NCBI GenBank assembly: GCA_033063855.1
Contig: CP093831.1
Span: 17,112,001 to 17,176,000 of the forward strand
Direction of reading: 5' to 3'
Source of the DNA: Smittia aterrima
Taxonomy: Eukaryota > Arthropoda > Insecta > Diptera > Chironomidae
DNA: 64,000 nt
In this document: piece after piece, positions 48,700 to 59,451 of the stretch
How the letters are laid out: each line of letters opens with the position of its first letter
Numbering within the stretch: position 1 is the stretch's first letter
Translations under genes and position numbers: made by a program
Notes under the pieces: model-generated
What the model saw: only the letters and a program-made list of their open reading frames with translations
Database searches by the model: none
What the model was told of the DNA's origin: nothing

Positions 48700-50095
48700 T
48701 CCACGTCATCCGCTTTGGATAATTTTAATTTGAAAACCGAATTTTCTTTCATTTCTCAACTAATCTGTTAGAAAATAAGAATCCAAGAAATCTCCAATCG
48801 TGAGATCTGTAAAAACAACAAACTTTAACAGAAACTTTGTAAGAATGTTAATGAAAATAAAAAATAAATTAAATCCTAGAACAAAATTATTGGAATTCAA
48901 AATGTGAGACAAAGATTTTTTTGCACGCGCCTTTGATAAGCTTGCAACTTTGTGAATGAATATATTTACAATGGAAAAATGAGTTTCTGGAGCAAACACT
49001 TTTTGATGCTTTCCCACGAGATGAAAACTGAATGGAAATTCATTCATCAATTTGACTAGAAACAGATTTGACTTTGAAACAAAAGAAGTTTACAATATTA
49101 ACAAGTAAATTTGTTTGGAAAGGCTCAGAATGTTTAAGAAATTCTGTTTGAGAAACAATTTTTAATATTATTATTGTAAAGTTTCATGTAAACTTCAAAC
49201 AGAAGTTTCAACGGTTTTAATTTTTTCATAAGAAATCTCTGTCGTGTGGTTGCGCTGATTTAAGCAATTGAAGTCTGTGTTGCATGTCGCACAACAAAAT
49301 TGTGTTCGAGCCTCTAAAATATTCATTCATAGACTCACAAATACAATCGTAAACGATTGCACTGATTTTCGTTGTTTTCGTACTCGGTCAATCAGTTTGA
49401 TATCGCGAGGAGTTCAACCGAGTCCAATTTTAATTAGTGTTGACAGAAAAAAAGAATATTTCTCATTTACACTTTGTAAAGAAACATTTCCCGCATATAT
49501 TTTTTTCATACAAAGAGAGCGTAAAAATAAATTTTTTACCGAACCAGCAAAAAAGCATTTCAGTTTTGCTCTTTGCCTCGAGCAGAAGAGATCGTTTTCA
49601 TACTTTGCTTTTCATTTTATTTTGGTTTTGACTCACACGTTGCCTCATTTAATATTTGACCTTAACTTGTTTCTTGTAAACGTCAGAAAGATCATCGGAC
49701 GAAGGTAGTTTAGTGTTTTGATTTAGTTTGCATTAAATTCCTGAAAAAACGGTTTAAATTATCGATTAGCTAACGTTAGAAGGTTTCCCTTGCATAATGT
49801 GCTGAGAACATTTCACTCAGCACTCTCACAAATCTAAAAGTAGTGTTTTTAAAAAAAAAACTTTTTTTTGTGTGTGAAAGCGAAAATTCGAAACTGCATC
49901 ATTTACGAAATCACGGGAAGAGGGAAGAAAATCATTCACGAGATTGCGTGGTGATGAATACTGCCAAAAAACGAAAGTGAAAATATCGTTGAGGCATTGT
50001 TAAATGATGATTACGACTTTTTGAGCTCTTCCACATTCAACTGTGTCAACAATATTTATTAATAATTAAAATCACTTGTATTATCCAAATCAGAT
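48700..50095. other. Intergenic region upstream of CPT1-B
   Basis: Holds the SV2-like 3' UTR and probably the CPT1-B promoter. A 146-codon frame at 49268-49708 has no signal, domain or splice context and I do not call it. A TATTATCCAAATCAG acceptor two bases before the CPT1-B ATG suggests a leader intron within this stretch. Confidence 0.45.
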
Positions 50096-52664
50096 ATGGC
50101 TGGAGCTGCCGCGTATTCATCCTCGTTAATTCATGAAACAGAGTCTGATAACAAAACGGTTTTATCGTTGATTTGGAAGTCAAGTTTACAATCATACAAA
50201 AAACGATTTGCATCTTTCAAAGCGAAAGTTCGAAATGGCGCTTATCCAGCTCATGTTGAGAGTTTTTGGGTCATCATGGCAGTGACAATGGCTCTTCATT
50301 TCACAACGTTTAGCGTTCCATTTGATCTGGTTGACAACGTATTGGATAAAATGCCACGGTAAATAATTTATTGCAAATAATGTTGACACTGATAATTAAA
50401 GCGATTGAATTAAAGCTCAACGATGGATTGGCAACTGCTTTCATGCTTCGTCGTAGCGTTAAGCGTTTGGATATTGATCTCATTGGTCATGCGATATACG
50501 TTAAAACTTCTCCTAATGTACAAAGGTTTCATGTTTGAAACACGCGGCAAGGGAGTCAGTGTCGCGACGAAACTTTGGGCTGCTTTGGTCAAAGGTGAAT
50601 TAAAAACAATTTTGTTTATTTGTCGAATGCAAACCAATTTTTTTTTAATATTCGCAGTGTTCGTCAAGTGGAACACACCGTCACTTTACAGCTTTCAAGG
50701 TTCACTGCCGAGATTGCCTCTTCCCAGCGTCGAAGATACAATCAACCGATATTTACTTTCCGTTCGACCTTTGCTCAACGACGAAAATTACGAAAAGATT
50801 ACAAAAGAAGCTAACGCATTCAAGAACGGAATCGCTAAGAAGCTTCAATATTATCTCGTACTTAAGAGTTGGTGGTCGTCGAATTACGTTTCTGATTGGT
50901 GGGAGCAATATGTTTACTTGAGAAGCCGGGATCCACTCATGTATGGAAGTAATTATTATGGTTCAGACTCGATCAATCCTCCGACTAAAAATCAAGCGGC
51001 ACGCGCAGCTCAAATGAGTTATTTGATGCTTCAGTTCAGACGTAAGATCGAACGACAAGAATTAAAGCCGATCATGGTGCAAGGTCTCGTTCCACTCTGT
51101 TCATCTCAATACGAGCGAATGTTTAACACAGTTCGAGTTCCTGGAATGGAAGCAGATGCGATCGTTCACTATGACAACATTAAACATATTGTTGTGCTCA
51201 GTCGAGGTTGCTACTACAAGATGATGATTTACCATGAAGATCGACTGTTAAAGCCTTGCGAGTTGCAATATCAAATTGAAGAAATCCTAAAGAAAACCGC
51301 AAATACATCGCAAAGCGAGAAATATCTCGCGTCATTGACCGCTTGGAATCGAACCAAATGGGCTGAAGTTCGAGAGAAATATTTTTCGACTGGAGTCAAC
51401 AAACTATCGTTGCAAGACATCGAAAGCGCGGCTTTCGTTCTCGTTTTAGAAGAAGAACCATTCGTATACGATTTGAAATCTTCGGTAACCGAATATGGAA
51501 AGTATGCGCGGCAACTGCTTCACGGCAAAGGATACGACAGGTGGTTCGACAAAAGCTTCAACTTCTGTGTAGCAACAAATGGAAAAGTGAGTGAAATTAT
51601 GTTAAACTTGACCTTGATAACATTTACTAATGTAGGGCGGACTAAACGGAGAACACACGTGGGCAGATGCACCTGTCTTGGCGCAAATGTTTGAAGATTG
51701 TCTCTTCGACGAATATCACAGGTGAATTTATTTTATTTTCGAAGATTTTAAACTAACGAACTAACGTTCAAATTATTAAAAGCTACGATGCCAATGGCAA
51801 CACCAAAGGAACAATTGAAATTAAGCCGCCTCCTCCAACTCGACTGACTTGGGATTTTGCAAACCTGGAACTTCAATCAAAAATCAACGAAGCAAATGAC
51901 GCTGCTCAAAAAATAATTGACGTAAGTCCAATCGATTTTTAATTGATATTTTATTATCTTGTCTTTCTCAGGACGTTGACCATCAAGTTTTGGTTCATGA
52001 TGCATTTGGTAAAGGATTTATCAAGACTTGCAAGCTCTCACCTGATGCTTACATTCAAATGGCTCTGCAACTCGCTTACTATCGAGATTACGGAAAATTC
52101 TCTTTGACTTATGAAGCTTCAATGACAAGACTGTTCCGAGATGGAAGAACTGAGACCGTTCGGCCTTGCACAATTGAATCGTCTGCTTGGGTGAAGGCGA
52201 TGGAAGATCCAAACTTTAGCACTGACGAAAGAGTTAAACTTTTGAGAAAAGCTTGTGACAAACATCAACAAGGATATTTGGATGCGATGTGTGGTCGTGG
52301 AGTTGATCGTCATTTGTTCTGTCTTTACGTCGTCTCGAAATATCTCGAAATGGAATCACCATTCCTTCAAGAAGCGATCAGCGAGCCATGGCGACTCACG
52401 ACCAGCCAGACACCTTTAGGACAAACACCAAAAACTTCTTTCGCTAATAATCCGAATATAATTAGTGCGAGTGGAGGTTTCGGACCAGTCTCTCGCGATG
52501 GCTACAGCACTTCTTACATCATCTACAGCGACGACATAATTTTCTTTCACGTGTCGAGTGTAAAGAGCTGTGAAATTACCAGCACCGATCGCTTCATGAA
52601 ACGTATCGTCAAGGCAATGAACGATATCAAATTGATGTTCGAAGATTACAACAAAACTCATTAA
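50096..52664 (+). CDS. Carnitine palmitoyltransferase 1, copy B (divergent N-terminus)
   Basis: Exons 50096-50358, 50416-50594, 50658-51586, 51636-51721, 51783-51921 and 51972-52664, 762 residues. Membrane segments and acyltransferase core are complete: catalytic His in NGEHTWADAP, GRTETVRPCT, and TTSQTP where most CPT1 proteins have STSQTP. The extreme N-terminus reads MAGAAAYSSSLIHETE, so the Glu3 and His5 that confer malonyl-CoA inhibition in vertebrate CPT1 are absent. The residues after the active-site loop are VLAQMFEDCLF in place of VMGHVWES. There is no intron directly after the catalytic His and therefore no alternative exon pair. It is tandem with copy C, 1.25 kb downstream. Confidence 0.93.
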
Positions 52665-52713
52665 AAATTGTTCAGTTCAATTGTAATCAAGAAAACTCAT
52701 GAAAATAAAACCG

Positions 52714-52868
52714 GATTCATGTCTTCTTGATAACAGAATACTCGGTGGACTTTCATCTTCAGTCTACGTTTTCAACAGATTTCTCGTAAGAATAAAAACA
52801 ACGATTCATGTCGTCTTGATAAGAATTCGATGGACTTTCATCTTCAGTCTACATTTTCTGCTGATTTC
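52714..52868. repeat. Direct duplication, ~70 bp units, 89 bp apart
   Basis: The segment starting GATTCATGTCTTCTTGATAA (52714-52784) recurs at 52803-52868 with small changes. Both copies share GGACTTTCATCTTCAGTCTA followed by a TTTTC…GATTTCT end. It lies just past the CPT1-B stop codon, in its 3' UTR or spacer. Confidence 0.8.
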
Positions 52869-53383
52869 TGAGTCAGAGGTACAGGTTTAACGTTCGCGAG
52901 ATAAGAGTCGTCTGCAGCCTTCCAGCCTTTGCAATTATCAACGCGACTTTCAATTTCTACTGAGACTGCGCAGTCCCTACAAACTCAGCTGTTTTCGAAC
53001 TCAACACGTTATAGATTTTTTTTTTCGTCGAATACAAAACTCTAAACTTATACTCACACTCACCGGTTTCGGAGTTCAGTCTTACTTGTGAGTCCATTCG
53101 ATTTATTTCGTATTTTGTATTTTTTTTTGTCGGTTCTTGTTGCGCGTTTCTTTTACACGCTTCGTTCGTCTTCTTCTTGTTATTGACAACATCTCGGTTA
53201 GTACACACCTCTATCGTCAGATGAAAATTTAGTGCGAAATAATTTCTTTGACTTCACATCTTCTTAAATCTCTTGCCAAATCCATTATTGTGGAAACTTT
53301 CACAACTCTTATCGATAGGTAAACAGAAAGCAGAAGTGCGTCAACCTCTTAATTATTCCTAAAACGAGAGACGAAAAATTTAA

Positions 53384-53553
53384 AAAAAGCGACCTTTGGA
53401 CTTCCGATAAAACAAGATTCTCGAAATTTTCTAAATAGAAGAAAGTAGGAGAGCACCGGCCTTAAAATTTTTTCTTGAAAAGAGGGACAAAATATTTTCT
53501 AAAAAGCGACCTTTGGACTTCCTCAAAAAACAAGATTCTCGAAATTTTCTAAA
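53384..53553. repeat. Direct duplication, ~52 bp units, 117 bp apart
   Basis: AAAAAGCGACCTTTGGACTT at 53384 recurs at 53501, and both continue into CAAGATTCTCGAAATTTTCT. Weaker similarity extends upstream of each copy, so the duplicated unit was probably about 115 bp. It lies in the CPT1-C upstream region. Confidence 0.8.
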
Positions 53554-53912
53554 CTCGATACGTGCGTGCAAACCTATTTAGTTCAAGGTTTTACTAAAGT
53601 AATTGAAAGCAATGCGATAAACGAATTTGATAAGCTCGGCACACTAATTTTCGTAAAACTAATGTGTCGCGGATCGCGATAACATTTCGACTTCACGTCT
53701 AGTGACTAATAAAATCGTTTTGTTATATCACTGGCGCTAATTCTTTAATATCTTGACGACCATAGCGATAGTCCAGCTTGAGATTTAAGTCTCTGCATAC
53801 TTAAAGATAAGACTTTCTCAAGCCTTTCCCTTATCAGCCATGAAAATTAAGCCATCTTTGCGCTAATTGACATTGATTGTGGTGATTCATTTGTTTGTGT
53901 TTACTTATAGAC

Positions 53913-56501
53913 ATGGCAGAAGCTCATCAGGCTGTGTCTTATTTAGAGCTAATTAAACAAGAACACACCAACACTAATCATCGACTGGATGTACTCAATC
54001 TAGTTTGGCAATCAGGGTTTCGTTCTTGGAAGAAACGTTTTGCACGTTTCAGAAGCAAAGTGCGTAATGGCGTTTACCCGGCACATTTGGAAAGTCTCTG
54101 GCTCATCATGGGAATCATATCAGCGGTTCATTTCTCGCAGAAAAGAATCCCATACGACTTAGTAAACGTTTTACTTACATTTTCACCTGAGTAAGTAAAA
54201 TTGTTTATTAAGCATCTTGAATTTAATGAAAATTTATTTGCAGAGCTACGCTTGGGTGGCAATTGTTTGCATGCTTTGCCTCTGCTCTCGTCTTTTGGCT
54301 CTCCATATGTTTGACGTTGCGATATACGCTAAAACTTCTGCTAATGTACAAAGGCTACATGTTTGAAACGAGAGGAAAGAGAGTAAGCATAACGACAACA
54401 GTTTGGGCAATTCTTGTCAAATGTGAGTTCACTTAAAGGAAAATTTTATTTATATTTAATTTTTTTTCCTTTTTAGTTGCCGTCAAATGGAATACTCCGA
54501 CCCTTTACAGTTTTCAAGGTTCTCTTCCGAGATTGCCTCTTCCAAGTGTCAAGGATACAATGTCCCGTTACCTTCTATCCATGCGACCTTTACTCAATGA
54601 TAAAGAGTATGAGAATGCCGTGAAACTTGCTGAAGAATTCCAGAATGGTCTTGGAAAGAGACTTCAACGTTACCTAGTTTTAAAAAGTTGGTGGTCATCG
54701 AACTACGTCTCTGATTGGTGGGAGGAATATGTCTATCTCAGAGGTCGCAGTCCTTTGATGGTCAACAGTAACTATTACGGTTCAGACAGCTTTTCTTATC
54801 CAACCAAAAGCCAAACAGCGAGAGCTGCTAACATGACTTATTGGATTTTGCAATTCCGAAAGAAACTCGAACGACAAGAATTGAAACCGATCATGGCACA
54901 GGGATTTGTTCCTCTTTGCTCAAGTCAATATGAGAGAATGTTCAACACTTCAAGAATTCCAGGAATTGAAACTGACACGATCGTTCATTACGATGACATC
55001 AAGCACATCGCAGTTTACTATAATGGCTGCTATTACAAAATGATGATTTATCACGAAGGACGACTCTTGAATCCTAAAGAGCTTCAATATCAAATTGATC
55101 AGATTGTGAAGGCTGCAGACAAGTGCTCACATGGTGAAAAGTATCTCGCGTCGCTTACAGCGTGGAATCGAACCAAATGGGCCGAGGCTCGTAACAAATA
55201 TTTCGCGACGGGCATCAACAAAGCTTCACTTGAAATCATCGAAAGCTCCGTGTTCGTGTTGATTATAGGCGACGAGCCTTTTGTATGCGAAGCAAATGAA
55301 AACTTCGAGCTCGATCGTTACGGCACTCAAGGACTTCATGGGAAAATCTACGACCGTTGGTTTGATAAGAGCTTCACGATTTGTATTGGAACGAATGCTA
55401 AAGTAAGTTGAAGCTTTTGTAAAGTTTTGAAAAGCTCCTGCAATGTTTTATTGTTTCATAGTTTGCGATGAATGCTGAACACACTTGGGCTGATGCGCCA
55501 GTCATGGGACATTTGTTTGAAGGTAAATTTGTTAAATTAATTGAAACTTTAACAAATTTTTGTTTCGTTAGATGCATCTTTGGATGATTTGTTGAGTTAC
55601 GACGAGTTAGGAAATGTTTTAGGAACAATGCAATGCAAGCCGCCACTTCCAACAAGACTTCAATGGGAGTTTAGTGATCAGCTCGTTAAGACGATTGATG
55701 AAGCTTACAGCGATGCACTCAAAATTGTCAAAGTGAGTTAAAAAAAATATTTAAATTAAATTCGTGAAATCAAATTTTATTCTTCAGGATGTCGATCACA
55801 AAGTTGTTTTACACAGTCCATTCGGAAAAGGATTCATTAAAACTTGCAAAGTCTCTCCAGATGCTTACATTCAAATGGCTCTGCAACTCGCTTACTATCG
55901 AGATTATGGAAAATTCTCACAAACTTATGAAGCTTCAATGACAAGATTGTTCCGAGATGGAAGAACTGAGACCGTTCGACCTTGCACAATTGAATCGTCT
56001 GCTTGGGTGAAGGCGATGGAAGATCCAAACTTTAGCACTGACGAAAGAGTTAAACTTTTGAGAAAAGCTTGTGATAGACATCAACAAGGATATTTGGATG
56101 CGATGTGTGGTCGAGGAGTTGATCGTCATTTATTCTGTCTTTACGTCGTTTCGAAATATCTCGAAATCGAATCACCATTCCTTAAAGAAGCAATCAGCGA
56201 GCCATGGCGTCTCTCGACTAGTCAAACACCTCACGGTCAAACACCAAGAATTGATTTAAAGAAACATCCTGGCTTAATTACCTCTGGCGGCGGCTTCGGT
56301 CCTGTCTCCTACGATGGCTACAGTGTTTCCTATATCATTTCCGGAGAAGACAAAATATTCTTCCACCTCTCAAGTACAAAAAGCTGCGAAGTCACAAACA
56401 CAGAACGTTTCGCTACGAGAATCTTCCAAGCGATGGGCGACATTAAACTTTTATTCGATGACTTTAGTAAAAGTCAAAAGACAAATGGTGCAATCCACTA
56501 A
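53913..56501 (+). CDS. Carnitine palmitoyltransferase 1, copy C
   Basis: Exons 53913-54190, 54244-54422, 54477-55402, 55462-55522, 55572-55732 and 55788-56501, 772 residues. It keeps the canonical start MAEAHQAV, so it should retain malonyl-CoA control, and the active-site loop NAEHTWADAPVMGHLFE with catalytic His, GRTETVRPCT and STSQTP. I start at the Met directly after a leader-intron acceptor (TATAG|ACATG). Compared with copies A and B, the intron after the active-site loop is shifted: here it falls after LFE in phase 1, while B has it about 12 residues later in phase 2. The last exon is nearly identical to that of copy B over about 350 bp. Confidence 0.94.
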
Positions 56502-57074
56502 CTTCAATCAAAGCTTCGATTAACTTTTACTAAATAGTATCATTTTTAAATGAAAAATAAAACATAAAATTGGTGTTGACTAAATAAAACGTTATTTATG
56601 TGAGTGTCAAGAAATGATTTCTAAAACGTGAAACGCTCGATTATTTACAGAAAAATTGAATTCAGAACGTTTCAACAACTTTTCCACTTAACAGTCAGTC
56701 AATGTTGACTTTAAAGGATAAAAATAGAAAACATTGGTCGTGTGTTGTCATTGAAACTGTAATGAAAGTCTTGAAAGCTCATATCTAATCGGAACTTCCT
56801 AACCAATCGGGCCTTTGTACCACTTGGACAGTTTCCATAAAACTTCAATCACAGACAGTGCTCGCGTGTTCCTAATCATTTCATTCCCGCTCGTTTCTTT
56901 GTGAAGTCTAGGAAAACGTGTATTTTAATCTCTCTTGGAAATTTGCTCAACCATCAAATATAAGCCATCGTAAATTAAAACTGGAGACGATTTCAGACTC
57001 CACAAAAGCGAGTTTGCGATTGTAGAATCATTCCGAAATTTGAAATTGTGGGAATCAGTTCTAATATATTTGTG
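56502..57074. other. Intergenic region
   Basis: CPT1-C 3' UTR with AATAAA signals and the promoter region of the sugar transporter. No gene seen. Confidence 0.5.
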
Positions 57075-58797
57075 ATGTCGCTAAATAAAGTTGAGTTTAG
57101 ACCACTCGAATCTGAAGATGTCGAGATGTCGGAAGAATTACACCACTCAAGTGTCAAGCGCCAATTGTTCGCGACGATTGCGATGGATTTACTTGCATTT
57201 TCTTACGGCGCTGTGTGTGGTTGGACGAGTTCGAGCATCTTACTTTTGAGATCAGATGACACTCCTTTGGACACTGGACCGATCACGACTGATGAAGCTT
57301 CCTGGATTGTGTCTGGAATCTGCATCGGAGGCTTATTTGGAAATATTCTCATTGGATGGGTGAGATATGAAGCTTTAAACAATGTTTTTCTTTATTAAAT
57401 AAAAAGACATCAATTTCATAGCTAGCAACAAGAATTGGACAGAAAATCTCTCTCTGCGTAGTTGCTATACCTATGATATTTGGGTGGCTTCTTATCTACT
57501 ACGCGAAGACGCCGTTTTATTTAATATTCTCTCGAATCATGAGTGGCTTTGCTGGTGGCGGAATATACGCAATCGTTCCTGGTTATATCTCAGAGATAGC
57601 TGACGACAGAGTTCGAGGAACTATGGGATCGACTGTTGTGTTTGCTTGTAATCTCGGATTATTTATGGCCTTCGTCTTCGGCGAATATGTTCCGTACTTA
57701 ACAATTCCTTGGCTGATGGCACCTGTGAGCCTGATTTTCCTTTTCATTTTTGCTCGCATTCCTGACTCGCCCACATTTTTGGCCAAACGAAAGCTTTACG
57801 ACGTAAGTAAAATTAGAAAGAAACTGGCAAGACATTTTACTTTTGATTTCATCAACAGGAAGCAAAAGAGTCTTTGCTTTACTTCAAAAACATCAAGAAC
57901 TACTCAAAGAATGCAAAGAATGAAATTGAAGAAGAACTCCAGAGGCTCAACTTTGATTCAAACAATGACGATGGCAGTTTTACACTCGCAGACTTAAGTA
58001 AGAATTTTGACAAAAATGAGATTGTTTGATTAATTAAAAAATTTACAGCCACAAAACACGCGCGCAAAGCTTTAATGTACGGCGCTGTTTTAATGGTGCT
58101 GAATCAATTCTGTGGATGTTTTGCAATGCTGAGTTTCACAGCTTCAATATTTCAAGAGTCGGGCTCAAACTTATCACCGAACCTTTCTTCAATTATCGTT
58201 GGAGGAATTCAAATTATTGGATCAATGTTCCCGACAATGTTGGTCGATCGTCTTGGGAGGAAAACGATGATGGGGATTTCGGCTTACTGCACATCGTTCG
58301 GCTTATGTTCTCTCGGCGTTTATTCTCTTCTGAAGAGTCAAGGATACGACTTATCTGCGGTCAATTGGTTACCACTGTTGCTCTTTTCCTTTTCGATTTT
58401 TATTGCCAATTGGGGAATGATGACTTTGCCGTTTATGATCGTAAGCGAAATTACTAGTCCCAAGGTAAGTGTGTTTGATAATTTACGACAACGTCATTAT
58501 AATTCTAACTAAATATTGCAGATAAGAGGATTTGTCACAATTCTGTGCATGTCATTGCTTTGGATTTGTGCTTTCATTGCTTTAAAGGTGAGAAGATAAC
58601 TCAGTTTGTTGTTACCTGAAAATAAATTTCGTCTTTTTCCTTAGTACATGTCGTCGCTTATAGAAATCTTAGGAATGCACGGAACGATGTTTCTCTTTGC
58701 TTTCAATTCATTCTCCGGTGCACTATTCATCACGATTTGTCTGCCAGAGACAAAAGGAAAGAGCTTCGAACAAATTATGAAACTGCTGGAGAAATAA
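57075..58797 (+). CDS. MFS sugar transporter, Tret1-like
   Basis: Exons 57075-57359, 57422-57802, 57859-57997, 58049-58464, 58522-58587 and 58645-58797, 479 residues, the usual length of insect facilitated trehalose/hexose transporters. Twelve hydrophobic segments; family motifs include DEASWIVSG in the first third, IPDSPTFL before the central loop, DRLGRKTMM after helix 8, and PETKGKSFEQI at the end. Substrates in this expanded insect family include trehalose and glucose; the exact one cannot be told from sequence. The Met at 57075 was chosen as the first ATG in frame. A second family member begins at 62591 in the same orientation. Confidence 0.92.
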
Positions 58798-58955
58798 TTG
58801 AAAAGAAATATTTTTTTAAACATTTATATATTAGTAAAGTCGAGTTTATAATAGTAAAGTCGAGTCAATAAAACTTTGTAGAGTTGATATTGAAAGTTGT
58901 CTTCTTTTTTAAACAAATCCCATTTCTTTTAATAAAACTTTATTCAGAATATTCT

Positions 58956-59285
58956 AAACTACAAATGTTAAAAATAATGGAGCAGCGTCTGCTGGCAAGC
59001 ACAAAGACGCGCAAATCGATGAGGAGAATGAGTCGAGGTTCATTGGTTTCACAAAATTCACTCAAAAATGTCTTTAACTCAATGAAAAATAATTGGGAAA
59101 TGTGTTCGACGATTTACTTCCGACGTGGATTGAAGATTTCCTGCAAAATAAAAATCGAGAAAATTAAAAATTTGAATCGTTTTGCTCTCAACTCATTAGA
59201 AGCTGAAAATGAATTTGAAATGATCAAAAGCGAGCTTTATAAGCTGAAAGCTCCCGAAAGCTATGCAATTCTTGAATTTAAATGA
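58956..59285 (+). CDS. Small open frame, possible gene of unknown function
   Basis: An open frame, continuous from upstream of 58956 to a stop at 59285, encodes a basic segment (STKTRKSMRRMSRGSLVS) and a C-terminal region with helical, Lys/Glu-rich character, about 110 residues from the chosen Met. It has no signal peptide, known domain or clear promoter. It could be a real small gene, the last exon of something unseen, or chance. Confidence 0.2.
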   Translation, partial: KLQMLKIMEQRLLASTKTRKSMRRMSRGSLVSQNSLKNVFNSMKNNWEMCSTIYFRRGLKISCKIKIEKIKNLNRFALNSLEAENEFEMIKSELYKLKAPESYAILEFK

Positions 59286-59451
59286 ACGATCACAAAGTTT
59301 TGCGAAATCATTAATGAACAGCGTTTGGCACATGACAAGTGAAGACGAATGATTAATCACGGCACACGGATTAAGAAAAATTTGCCCTCGCCTTTCATTT
59401 CTATGTTATAAAGTTTGTATGACGATGCTCAGAAGCTCACAGTGTAGCGGT

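Larger units (their letters stand above)
52665..53912. other. Spacer between CPT1-B and CPT1-C
   Basis: No coding gene. It carries two separate local duplications (listed as repeats) and presumably the CPT1-C promoter. A TTACTTATAG acceptor two bases before the CPT1-C ATG suggests a leader intron whose first exon lies in this stretch. Confidence 0.5.

Noticed and set aside
49268..49708. 146-codon plus-strand frame upstream of CPT1-B
   Set aside because: Phe- and Lys-rich, with no signal peptide, domain or splice context; probably chance in the CPT1-B upstream region.
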